From Flavobacterium pectinovorum (GTDB lineage Bacteria; Bacteroidota; Bacteroidia; Flavobacteriales; Flavobacteriaceae), in the NCBI RefSeq assembly GCF_900142715.1, contig NZ_FRBX01000002.1:124001-188000 (forward strand): a stretch of 64,000 nt of DNA. Reading direction: 5' to 3'. A model generated the notes under the pieces. It was not told where the DNA came from. It was given only the letters and a program-made list of their open reading frames with translations, and made no database searches. Made by a program: the position numbers and the translations under genes. This document shows positions 31,699-41,300 of the stretch, piece after piece. Every line of letters starts with the position of its first letter. Within the stretch, counting starts at the first letter, position 1.

Positions 31699-32145
31699 TT
31701 ATCTCCGAATCATTTCTATATGCGGAATATCATCTTCAAGGTACATTTCACTTGATTGAACAAATCCGTGACTTTCGTAAAATTTCTTTAAGTACAATTG
31801 CGCACCAATTGTAATTGCATCTTTACCAAAATTGGATTTAATTCCTGCTATTGCTTCACGCATTAAATCATGCCCCCATTTTTTATCCCTGTAATTGGCA
31901 TCAACTACTACTCTTCCAATCGATGCATTATCAAAACTAATTCCGGCATCAAACAAACGTGCATAGGCTACAATTTTTCCGTCGTATTCTCCAATAAGAT
32001 GTAAAGCTTTCTTGTCTTTACCGTCTATGTCTAAATAAACACAATTTTGCTCGACTACAAAGATCTCACTTCGCACTTTAAGCAAATCATATAACTCATG
32101 AACACTTAATGCCTCAAGAGGCTTTATTTTCCATTTTAATTCCAT
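31699..32145 (-). CDS. ElaA-like GNAT N-acetyltransferase
   Basis: A 148-residue GNAT protein of the ElaA group. Seen: N-terminal ELYDLLKVRSEIFVVEQNC, which is diagnostic for ElaA, then the strand GKIVAYARLF, and IGRVVVDANYRDKKWGHDLMREAI with the CoA-binding loop. Here the loop reads R-D-K-K-W-G-H where Arg-x-x-Gly-x-Gly/Ala is usual. The C-terminal part has LKKFYESHGFVQSSEMYLEDDIPHIEM. The substrate is unknown. It converges with the XRE gene without a gap. Confidence 0.9.
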   Translation of the reverse strand: MELKWKIKPLEALSVHELYDLLKVRSEIFVVEQNCVYLDIDGKDKKALHLIGEYDGKIVAYARLFDAGISFDNASIGRVVVDANYRDKKWGHDLMREAIAGIKSNFGKDAITIGAQLYLKKFYESHGFVQSSEMYLEDDIPHIEMIRR

Positions 32146-32214
32146 TGTTGTTTTTCATTTTTTCAAGCAACTAAATTACTTGAAAAATCTTTATTACTAT
32201 TATTTTAAAAAAAG

Positions 32215-32245
32215 AAATCCCGATTACAACTTGTAATCGGGATTT
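32215..32245 (-). terminator. Rho-independent-type terminator of the DUF1579 gene
   Basis: AAATCCCGATTACAA (32215-32229) and TTGTAATCGGGATTT (32231-32245) form a perfect 15-bp stem around one base. On the minus strand the stem is followed by TCTTTTTTT. It lies 20 bases after the DUF1579 stop. Confidence 0.88.
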
Positions 32246-32264
32246 TCATATTAATTATATCTAC

Positions 32265-32906
32265 TTATTTCTTCTTCATTATAATTTCCATGCTTTTATA
32301 CTCTTCGCCGTTTTTTACATCAAACATTTCCATTTTACGGGTTGATGCATCAACAATTGTATATATTTCACGATAAGGTGTTTTTTTCCCATTTACAGGA
32401 TTTACCATATCGCCTTTTAATTCCATACTTTTTGTTTTCTCATCAAATTTTCCTACGGCCACCATCATCCCTGTTCCCATATTATCAATAAAAGTGGTAG
32501 TGTATTCTTTGCTGGCATTATTATAGGCCAATGTGCTTTTACCCTGAAACGGCTGTCCCATCATTGTGCCGCTATAATTTGCTTCCTGATATCGACCGCC
32601 TAGAATCATTTTAATATTTGCTGTTGAACTTGCTTTCTCTGGTTTACCATTTGGTTCAGACCAAAAAGTCATATCACAATTCCATGTTCCGGTTTCATCG
32701 GCCATTAATTTATGTGCGTTACCTGGTGTTGCATATTCTGCCCAGGCTTTCATTTGTGCAGCAGAATCTAAAGGCTGCTCAATAGCTTGTTCCTTGGTTT
32801 TGATAGTATCAGTAACCTTTTCATTTTCAGACTCTGTTTTTATTTCCTTTTTACAAGAAGTAAAACATGCTGCTAATATCAATAATGTCAGATAGAGATT
32901 TTTCAT
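32265..32906 (-). CDS. DUF1579 domain lipoprotein
   Basis: A 213-residue lipoprotein (lipobox FTSC, Cys18) with a Lys/Glu/Thr-rich linker to about residue 50, then a DUF1579-type beta-barrel-like domain: ADETGTWNCDMTFW, KMILGGRYQEANYSGTMMG, QGKSTLAYNNASKEY, and FIDNMGTGMMVAVGKFDEKT. The function of the family is unknown. It has its own terminator and lies 51 bases from the next gene upstream on the same strand. Confidence 0.87.
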   Translation of the reverse strand: MKNLYLTLLILAACFTSCKKEIKTESENEKVTDTIKTKEQAIEQPLDSAAQMKAWAEYATPGNAHKLMADETGTWNCDMTFWSEPNGKPEKASSTANIKMILGGRYQEANYSGTMMGQPFQGKSTLAYNNASKEYTTTFIDNMGTGMMVAVGKFDEKTKSMELKGDMVNPVNGKKTPYREIYTIVDASTRKMEMFDVKNGEEYKSMEIIMKKK

Positions 32907-32957
32907 AAATAATTGATTTATTGGTTATTAAATCAAATGTACGAAAAATATAACAAA

Positions 32958-33926
32958 TTATCTTTTATCTATTTTGACTGATTTTATAATGGCTTCGAGT
33001 TCCAGCATCAGGTCTCTTTCCTGATTAGAAGGCGAATAACAAAAACCTTCAATTACCAAGATTCTCCTTGAAGCTTCGTCAATAATAGCGTAGTTTATAA
33101 AAGGCCCAGTCATGAAGTCATTCTTTAACTCCCAGGTTCCTTTGGTTTCATACGTTTTTTTTCTGTCTAATATTGTTGTCGAAAAATATGGTGCATAAGC
33201 TTCGCCGGTAATCATTGGCGTGTCTGGCTCCCGTCCTTTTATATATCGGCCTACTGAATCTCTCATACGCACAATATTGCCCACAATATCTGAACCTTTG
33301 GTGAGTCTGCGAATTGGAATCTGATAAATCAGCAAACTTGTATTCCCGCTGATGATTTCCTTTTTCAGCCACATAAAATTCTTTTTATGCAACATATATT
33401 CGTAACCGGAGGGAATTTGTAAATTGATGTGAAACTTGTTTTTTATTACCGCCGGATTCAACAGTGATTTGCTGTTGTCCTGTTGTATTTTTTGAATTTC
33501 GGCATCGCGAATCATCTTGATAATTTGTGCCGAATTTAATTCGATGCTGCAAATAATATCTTCAACAGATTTGCCGTAAATACGGAATGTATTGTGTGGT
33601 AATGTTTCGCTGTGTTTGATTTCGAATTTATCTGTTGCAGCTTTTTTTACTACAATGATACTTCGGCTATCGGTAACAAATCCTTCTAATAATTTAGCCG
33701 GATATTGATTGATGGTAAACAGTGGTTCTTCCTGGGTAAGACCCCAAACCGGAGAAGCAAATTTATTTCGAATGGTATCGCCTACTTCACCGTACCACAA
33801 CTGATCGTCGATGATAACTGATATTGTGTTTGTTTTACCGGAAACGGGCTGAGGCTGTTTCTCGTTTTTAAAACAAGAAACGAACAAACACGAAAGTAAA
33901 AGGCATAAAAAATGGGTTTTATTCAT
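32958..33926 (-). CDS. DUF4837 family lipoprotein
   Basis: A 322-residue exported lipoprotein (lipobox FVSC, Cys18) typical of Bacteroidota. Seen: a segment NTISVIIDDQLWYGEVGDTI at the N-terminus of the mature protein, IQIPSGYEYMLHKKNFMWL-like text near residue 175 and DFMTGPFINYAIIDEASRRI near the end. This corresponds to DUF4837 as I remember it; no activity is known. It lies just after the LysM transglycosylase gene with a 49-base gap, so a cell-envelope role is likely. Confidence 0.82.
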   Translation of the reverse strand: MNKTHFLCLLLSCLFVSCFKNEKQPQPVSGKTNTISVIIDDQLWYGEVGDTIRNKFASPVWGLTQEEPLFTINQYPAKLLEGFVTDSRSIIVVKKAATDKFEIKHSETLPHNTFRIYGKSVEDIICSIELNSAQIIKMIRDAEIQKIQQDNSKSLLNPAVIKNKFHINLQIPSGYEYMLHKKNFMWLKKEIISGNTSLLIYQIPIRRLTKGSDIVGNIVRMRDSVGRYIKGREPDTPMITGEAYAPYFSTTILDRKKTYETKGTWELKNDFMTGPFINYAIIDEASRRILVIEGFCYSPSNQERDLMLELEAIIKSVKIDKR

Positions 33927-33975
33927 TTTCTTAGTTTAATGAAATAAAACCCAAATTTAGTTAAGATTTTTTTTA

Positions 33976-35811
33976 TTATCCGTTTATTTTAAGTTTCATT
34001 CCGGGTTTAATATCTCCATCTTTAATATTATTCCATTTTTTAATATCTGAAATTGTTACTCCAGGATATTTTTTCGAAATACTATACAATGAATCTCCTT
34101 TTTTAACGTAATAATCTTCTGTTATATTTTTAGCCGAAGCTGTTTTTTTTCTGAATGAATCTATTGAGCTTGAAGCTACAGCAGTATTTGTAGCAGGTGT
34201 TTCATCTTCAATAACTATTTCTTTGCCAACGATTAATGATTTTCCTAATCCAATATTATTAGAAGTCAGGTTATTCAATTCTTTTAAATCTGCAATTGAT
34301 GTATTGAATTTTTTAGCAATACTTCCTAAATTATCTCCGGCAGCAACTACGTATTCAAGATTTTTACCTCCTTTATCTTTATTATCTGTTGATGCAATTG
34401 CTTCTTCAACTTGTCTTTTATCTATTTCAGGAACTTTTACTTCTTTTGGTGCTTTTGCAATCGAATCGTTGTTTGATTTGATTTTTAAAGTTTTACCTAG
34501 AGCTAATGCATTACCTTTAAGATTGTTCCATTTTTTTAACTCTAAAATCGAAACATCATACTTATCTGCAATCGAACCAAGGTTGTCCCCTTTTCTAACT
34601 TTATAATATTGTGTTTCTGTTGTGCCAACTGCATTATCCAGTTTAGCTTTTCCTTTTGGAGTAACTTTTAAAGCTAATTGTTTTGGAAGTCCCTTATGTT
34701 GAGACTGATAAGCTACGTAATCATAAATCTTATCTTCGTTGTTTACAAAAGTTGCAATTTTATCTTTCGGCAAACGTAAAAAGTGTTGTTCGTTTTGATA
34801 AAATGGCACAACGTTTAATTTATATGAAGGATTTAAAAGTTGTATTTGTGATTGTGGCATGTCTAACAAATCGGCAATTTGCTTGAATGACATTTGATTT
34901 TTAATTTGAACTGTATCTGTTTCAAAGTTTTTAACAACAGCTCTTTCAGGATTAATACCGTGTTCTTTATGAAATTCAAAAAGATACATTGTTGCTAAGA
35001 AAGCTGGAACATAACCTTGAGTTTCTTTTGGAAGATGATTACGAATATCCCAGTATTTTGTTTTTCCGCCAGAACGACGAATTGCTTTTGTTACATTTCC
35101 TGGTCCTGAGTTGTAAGATGCAAGAACTAACTCCCAATCACCAAAAATTTTGAACATTTTAGTCATATATTCTGAACAGGCAGCAGTTGATTTTAAAGGA
35201 TCGCTGCGTTCATCTATATACGAATCGATTTTAAGATCGTATTGTTTTCCGGTTCCGTACATAAACTGCCAGATTCCGGTGGCGCCCATTTTAGAAACTG
35301 CTTTAGGGTTTAAAGCAGATTCTACAACGGCTAAATATTTAATTTCTAAAGGAACGTTTTGTTTTGCAAAAGCATCTTCAAAAATTGGAAAATAATATTC
35401 TGATAAAGCCATTAATCGTGAAAATGATTTTTTACGATTTTTAAGAAATGACTTTATGATGTTTTCTAATCCCTGATTATATTCGATCTCAAAAGGCGAT
35501 TTCTCATTCATCACCTGAAGTCGCTGTTTAAGCAATTCAGTTGGTAATTCTTCATCAACAGAAATATCTGTATTGATGGTTTGAATGTCTTTCGTTAAAT
35601 CATCATAGATATCTAAACTCACTAATTCGTTCATCCAAAGACTGTCTACACGAGTACACATTAGATCTTTTTTGAAAGAGTTTTTAACTGAATCTAAATA
35701 AGAGACTTTAACATCCGGCTTAATTTCTAAATCTGCTTTTGCAACATCTTGTGCAAAAGAAGCTACAGAAAAGAAGACAGAAACCGCTAATGAAATTTTC
35801 CTTATAATCAT
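33976..35811 (-). CDS. MltD-like lytic transglycosylase with LysM domains
   Basis: A 611-residue exported murein lytic transglycosylase. It has a signal peptide (SVFFSVASFAQ), then an SLT domain at about residues 140-290 with the catalytic Glu164 in AVVESALNPKAVSKMG, ATGIWQFMYGTGKQYDL and LASYNSGPGNVTKAI. A divergent binding region follows (FKQIADLLDMPQSQIQLLNP), then three clear LysM repeats (YYKVRKGDNLGSIADKYDVS, YVVAAGDNLGSIAKKFNTS, YYVKKGDSLYSISKKYP) separated by Ser/Lys-rich linkers. It cleaves peptidoglycan glycan strands. The ATG at 35811 is chosen, since the basic signal-peptide start MIIRKIS begins there. Confidence 0.95.
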   Translation of the reverse strand: MIIRKISLAVSVFFSVASFAQDVAKADLEIKPDVKVSYLDSVKNSFKKDLMCTRVDSLWMNELVSLDIYDDLTKDIQTINTDISVDEELPTELLKQRLQVMNEKSPFEIEYNQGLENIIKSFLKNRKKSFSRLMALSEYYFPIFEDAFAKQNVPLEIKYLAVVESALNPKAVSKMGATGIWQFMYGTGKQYDLKIDSYIDERSDPLKSTAACSEYMTKMFKIFGDWELVLASYNSGPGNVTKAIRRSGGKTKYWDIRNHLPKETQGYVPAFLATMYLFEFHKEHGINPERAVVKNFETDTVQIKNQMSFKQIADLLDMPQSQIQLLNPSYKLNVVPFYQNEQHFLRLPKDKIATFVNNEDKIYDYVAYQSQHKGLPKQLALKVTPKGKAKLDNAVGTTETQYYKVRKGDNLGSIADKYDVSILELKKWNNLKGNALALGKTLKIKSNNDSIAKAPKEVKVPEIDKRQVEEAIASTDNKDKGGKNLEYVVAAGDNLGSIAKKFNTSIADLKELNNLTSNNIGLGKSLIVGKEIVIEDETPATNTAVASSSIDSFRKKTASAKNITEDYYVKKGDSLYSISKKYPGVTISDIKKWNNIKDGDIKPGMKLKING

Positions 35812-35922
35812 ATAACATTTATTTAAAATTCTATAATTCAAACAATTACAGAGTGATTACTTTTTGCAAAACTAAATAGTTTATCCATAAAAACTATCTA
35901 AAAAAATGTTAATTGTGAAATT

Positions 35923-37110
35923 TTAGTCTAAAATCGCAGCGATTCCAGGTAAGATTTTTCCTTCTAACATTTCAAGCATTGCCCCGCCACCAGTGGAAAC
36001 GTAGCTCATTTTATCTTCAAAACCAAACTGTTTTACTGCAGCAACAGAATCTCCTCCTCCAACTAGTGAAAAAGCTCCTTTTTCTGTAGATTCTGCAATA
36101 AATTCACCTAAAGCGATAGTTCCTTTTGCGAAAGATTCCATTTCAAAAACGCCTAATGGACCATTCCATAAAATTGTTTTTGACTCTAAAATTACTTTCT
36201 TGAAATTCTCTAATGATTTAGGACCTGCGTCAAGACCTTGCCATCCGTCAGGAATTGCTGTTACGTCTACTACTTGAGTATTTGCTGTATTTGAGAAATC
36301 ATCTGCAGCTATAACATCAACTGGAATATGAATCTGAACTCCTTTTTCTTTGGCCAATCTTAAAATTTCAAGTGCTAAATCTTGTTTGTCATCTTCACAA
36401 ATAGAATCACCAATTTTTCCGCCTTGTGCTTTAACGAATGTAAAAGTCATTCCACCTCCAATAATCATGTGATCTACTTTATCAAGGATGTTTTCGATTA
36501 CGGTGATTTTTGAAGAAACTTTAGATCCACCAAGAACTGCTGTAACTGGTTTTTCGCTATTTTTAAGTACTTTGTTTAAGCTTTCGATTTCTTTTGCCAA
36601 TAATGTTCCAAAGCATTTTTCTGTTGGAAAAAATTGTGCAATAATTGTAGTTGAGGCGTGCGCTCTGTGTGCAGTTCCAAAGGCATCGTTTACGTAGATG
36701 TCTCCAAGTGAAGATAATTCTTTTGCAAAAGCAACATCTCCAGCTTCTTCTTCTGCATGAAAACGTAAATTTTCAAGTAATAAAACTTCTCCTGGTTTTA
36801 AGTTTTTTGCAGCAGTTTGTGCCGGTTCTCCAATAGAATCAGTTGCAAACTTAACTTCAACTCCTAAAATTTCTGAAGCTGTTTTTAAAATATGTTTTAA
36901 TGAGTATTTTTCTTCTACACCTTTTGGTCTTCCTAAATGTGACATTAAAATTACACTTCCTCCTTGCTTTAAGATTGCATCAATGGTTGGTTTTGCAGCT
37001 TCGATACGTGTTGCATCTGTTACATTAAAGTTTTCATCCAAAGGAACATTGAAGTCTACACGGATTATTGCTTTTTTATTTTTAAAGTCGAAATCGTTTA
37101 AAGTTTTCAT
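35923..37110 (-). CDS. pgk: Phosphoglycerate kinase
   Basis: A 395-residue glycolytic kinase that makes ATP from 1,3-bisphosphoglycerate. Seen: [20 protein letters not shown], the substrate loop [56 protein letters not shown] and [11 protein letters not shown] near the nucleotide site. The ATG at 37110 matches the family N-terminus. A minus-strand -7 box TATATTTG (complement of 37141-37148) lies 30 bases upstream, and the alternative TTG start at 37143 falls within it. The 267-base upstream gap also has a small hairpin ACAACG/CGTTGT (37201-37216). Confidence 0.97.
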   Translation of the reverse strand: MKTLNDFDFKNKKAIIRVDFNVPLDENFNVTDATRIEAAKPTIDAILKQGGSVILMSHLGRPKGVEEKYSLKHILKTASEILGVEVKFATDSIGEPAQTAAKNLKPGEVLLLENLRFHAEEEAGDVAFAKELSSLGDIYVNDAFGTAHRAHASTTIIAQFFPTEKCFGTLLAKEIESLNKVLKNSEKPVTAVLGGSKVSSKITVIENILDKVDHMIIGGGMTFTFVKAQGGKIGDSICEDDKQDLALEILRLAKEKGVQIHIPVDVIAADDFSNTANTQVVDVTAIPDGWQGLDAGPKSLENFKKVILESKTILWNGPLGVFEMESFAKGTIALGEFIAESTEKGAFSLVGGGDSVAAVKQFGFEDKMSYVSTGGGAMLEMLEGKILPGIAAILD

Positions 37111-37140
37111 TTGATAATTTTTAAATTTTTGAAAGAATAA

Positions 37141-37148
37141 CAAATATA
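37141..37148 (-). promoter_or_regulatory. Putative -7 box of pgk
   Basis: CAAATATA on the plus strand reads TATATTTG on the coding strand, matching TAnnTTTG, 30 bases before the pgk ATG. No clear TTTG was found at the -33 position. Confidence 0.45.
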
Positions 37149-37377
37149 GAACTTTTAGTGTAGTATTAAATTCGAAAAATATAAAAATAACCTACCAATA
37201 ACAACGAAAACGTTGTAAATTAAGAAAACAAACAAATTTATTTTAAAAATTATAAAATTGTTTAGCAGAATATTTAACAATTAAAAGTTACTGTAAACCA
37301 AATAATGGCCTTTCATTTTATAGTAAAACGAAAAAATATAGGATTTAGTCTACAGTAAATCTTAAATGTAAAATTTA

Positions 37378-38352
37378 TTAGTCGTGTACCGGACTTTGTG
37401 TACAAGGACAGTTACTGATCGATCCGAAGAAATCGAATCCGATTGTGATCGAGTGTGTTCCTGTGTTATAATTACCAAGATCGTTGAACATTACCTGATA
37501 CGAATATCCGAAGTAAAATTTAGATTTCATGAAACCCAACATTGGCCCAACTGATAATGGTTTTGGAAACTGGTCGTTTAAGAAACGATATGAAACCCCA
37601 ATCCAATAGTAATCTTCGTAACGGTTGTAACGTCTGTACTTGAAGTTAAAATCGGTAGTTGAACGTTTATCGCTGGCAAAATATTGGTAGTACACAGATG
37701 GTTCGTATTCGATACGGCTGTTTTCTCCATCTTTAAAAATCATACCTGTATATACCTGATAGTTTGAAAGTAAACTTGGTTCTAAACCTCGGTATCTGTC
37801 GGTGTTTTTTTGCAATACGTTATTTGCATTAAAACTTAAGTAAAAATTCTTATTACGGTATAAAGCACTAATGTCAAAGTTGTTATTTGATGTATAACGA
37901 TTATCTGTAACTGAAGGGTCTAAAATTGGATGTTCAATTGTGTTATTGAATTCATCGATATCAATTTTAAACGTATTGAAGTTATACGAAATACCAAAAG
38001 ACAAGTACTGTTTTGAATAATAATCTAAAATCAAGTGGTGCGCAAATGAAACTTTTGCACCTGTTTGACGTGTATAACCATTTTTATCATTATACAATGA
38101 GATACCAACTCCTGAACGATCTAAAACTCTAAAATCTGCATATAAAGATTGATTTTGAGGCGCATCTTTTATTCCAACCCATTGTGTAAGTCCATTAAGA
38201 CGAATTCTAAGGTTATCACCAATACCTGCATAAGCGGGAGAAAGCACAAAAGGGTTATCAGCTAAATACTGAGTAAATACCGGTAGGTTTAGCTCTTGGC
38301 TGTAACTTGTTGTTACAGCCATGAGTACTAAGGATAAAAATAATTTTTTCAT
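37378..38352 (-). CDS. sprF: PorP/SprF family type IX secretion membrane protein
   Basis: A 324-residue outer-membrane beta-barrel protein of the PorP/SprF family. It has a signal peptide (LFLSLVLMAVTTSYSQ), then the family opening LPVFTQYLADNPFVLSPAYAGIGDNLRIRL in pieces: FTQYLADNPF, LSPAYAG and QWVGIKDAPQNQSLYADF, followed by amphipathic strands. In F. johnsoniae SprF is needed to secrete the adhesin SprB onto the surface. It lies 43 bases downstream of the giant adhesin gene on the same strand, matching that gene order. The ATG at 38352 is chosen; the longer frame overlaps the sprB end. Confidence 0.92.
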   Translation of the reverse strand: MKKLFLSLVLMAVTTSYSQELNLPVFTQYLADNPFVLSPAYAGIGDNLRIRLNGLTQWVGIKDAPQNQSLYADFRVLDRSGVGISLYNDKNGYTRQTGAKVSFAHHLILDYYSKQYLSFGISYNFNTFKIDIDEFNNTIEHPILDPSVTDNRYTSNNNFDISALYRNKNFYLSFNANNVLQKNTDRYRGLEPSLLSNYQVYTGMIFKDGENSRIEYEPSVYYQYFASDKRSTTDFNFKYRRYNRYEDYYWIGVSYRFLNDQFPKPLSVGPMLGFMKSKFYFGYSYQVMFNDLGNYNTGTHSITIGFDFFGSISNCPCTQSPVHD

Positions 38353-38395
38353 TGTAATAATTTTTTTAGATAACATAATTTGGGGCTCTAATTTG

Positions 38396-41300
38396 TTATC
38401 TGTATAAAGTGAAATGTCCAACAAACTCTCTATTGTCTTTCTCGTCATTTAGTTTAAGAACATACCAGTAATCACCAGAAGGTAATTCCTCTCCGTTATA
38501 TCTACCATCCCATTTTTGACCGTAGTGGTATTTCGCAATTACACGACCGTATCTGTCGAAGATTGAGAACTCAAGGTTGTTGTAAATATTTGTACAACCA
38601 GGACCCCAATTGTCATAAACACCATCTCCGTTTGGAGTAAAGTAATTGTCAAGACAAACATCTACATAAATAGCAGGAACGATAAGCTCAAACGTACAAC
38701 CGTTTTGATCTCTAACTATTACTTTATAATCTCCAGATTTGTAGATTTTGTATTTGTTAGATGATGTAAATGGCTCTCCATTGAAACTGTATTCGTAAGC
38801 CGGAGCTCCACCCGAAGCGGTAACAGAAATGATATTCATCTCTTGCTGACCTGTAGCTTTAACAGCACCTAAGGCAGTATATGGATTAATTTTAAATTTA
38901 ACCTCTGCCGGACATCCATTTGTATGTCTCACTGTAATAGTGTGATCACCTGCCGGCACATTTGTAAAGGTATTACCTGGTTGGATTGCTCCTCCATCAA
39001 GAGAATAATCTAATTGAGATTCATCTTCAAAACCTGGATCAACTTTAACAAAATTAGCCTGAGCATTGTTTACGCAATCGTAGTTTATTTCTACTGTTGG
39101 TTTAAGAGCTACCGATTCTGGCATGTCTATCTCCAATTCAAACGTACAACCATTTGTATCTCTCACATATACTGTATGCATACCTCCTACAAGACCTGTG
39201 TAATATTGTTCAGTTCCGGTAACAGGAGCATAAGTTCCGTCTCTATTGTCAAGGCTTGCAAAATATGGTGCAGTTCCTCCAGCGATTACTACTCCAAAAG
39301 CTCCATCTTTATCACCTTCACAAACTTCTGGTATCATAGAGTTAGGGATTTCACTAACACGTAATACTTCAGGCTGTAAAATTGTTATGTTATGAATAAC
39401 GTGACAACCTAATATATCCTGAGCAATTACTGTATAATCACCAGCAGCTAAATCATTGAATGTACCGCTGTCAACAAATTGATCTAAGTGAGGGCTAATT
39501 GCATATTTAATAGCGCCTTTACCTCCAGATGCTGTTACAACAATTCTACCATTATTTTCTAAATAACACTTAGCATCAAATTTCTCAAATGGTGCTATTA
39601 AAGCGTCTTCTGTTTCTGTTATTTCTACAATTTTGCTTATTTCACAGTCAAGACCACTCTTCACATGAACTGTATAGAATCCTTTTGCAAGGTTAGCAAA
39701 AATACCATCAGCTTGTGCAGCTCTTACTTCCAGGTTTGTGCTATTATCTACTAGTGAGTATTGGTAATCACCTAAACCTCCGTTTGCAATTGCATTTATT
39801 AATCCGCTAAAGTCACCTTTACAATTAACATGTGCGTTTGCTGCATCTACTTCTATTGACAGAGGTGTTAATGGCTCTACAGTTATACCGTTTGATTGTA
39901 CCACACAACCTAAACTGTCCATTACATAATAAATATGGTAACCTACAGGAGCAGAAATAATCGTTTCTGAAGCGAAAGCAGGAGTACTGTATGTATTTCC
40001 GTCTACACTATATGTGTATGGTCCTGTACCTCCAATAACCGTTAATTTAAGATCTGCATCTGTAAAACAAGTAAGTCCTTTGTCCTGAGAAAGAGTTGCC
40101 TCAATTTTAGTCGGATTTGTCAAAGTGATAGTTGTAGCTAATGTCGCACTACAGCTAAATGCATCTTCAACAGTAACTGTATAAGTTCCTGCTTTTAATC
40201 CATTAAATACAGGATTAGGCTGAGGACCTAGTGTTGTAACATCACCTTCAGGACTTGTATAAGTTAAAGTATAAACATAGTCTGAACCTTTACCTCCTGC
40301 AACATTACTTATTGTAATGATACCGCTATTATCTCCATAACATGTTACAACAGTACTAGTTGGTGTAGCATTAAATGTAATTGCTGGTGGAATAACCAAG
40401 TCAACAGGTTCTGAAACTTTACAATCTTTACTGTCTCTTGCGCTTACAATGTAATTTCCTACACCTAAGTTTACAAAAATTCCATCTTCAGATGTTACAG
40501 TAGTTGTACCATCATACAATTCGTATATGTATGTACCTTCTCCCCATCCGCCAGTTGCAGTTATGGTAATAGTACCATCACTGTTTCCTGATGCACAAGT
40601 AACTCTTGTGTGATCAACATCAATTTTTAATTCTGTAGTCGGTTGAGTTATCTCAAAACTAGTTTTTACATCACATTTAGGATCGTCTCTTAGTGTTGCA
40701 ACAACATTATATCTACCAGCAATTAAACCTGTTAATGGTAAAGTAATTCCACTACTTTGACCGGCAAAATTCATTGGACCAGTAATAGTATAATTAAATA
40801 TACCTGCTTCATCATCTGGAGTCGGTCTGTTGTCAACCATAGTTAACTCAACACTTCCATCAGCTTGGCCAAAACAGATATCTGTTCTCGTTTTAGTAAC
40901 TTTAAATTCGAACGAATTCGGATCGATTACTTTATAATCTCTTGCAATTGAACAATTTGTATCTGTATTAAGAACTGTAATTAAATAATCACCAATTCCT
41001 AAACCTGTAAATAATCCAGAATTGTTTGTTACCGGTGGAATTACTGTATTAAGTGCTCCAGTTAATGTATACTGTAATGTTGGTGCTGTTGCTCCTGTCC
41101 ATTGAACATCAACCTGAACTGTTTCGTCTACATCACATGTTTTTGTTACTTTAGTATCAAACGTCATTCCGGTAAGTGTTGTAAACGGTATAATATCTAT
41201 TGGCGTTGTACTTGTTCCTTCACAGAATTTGTCGTCATAAACTGTTACAGTATACGACCCACCTTTATGGTCTAACTCTGCGTATACATTCGAAGGTCCG

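Noticed and set aside
31369..32145. XRE protein and GNAT as a toxin-antitoxin pair
   Set aside because: The genes are convergent, not an operon, and the acetyltransferase is of the ElaA group rather than the TacT/AtaT group; the regulator faces the peptide cluster.
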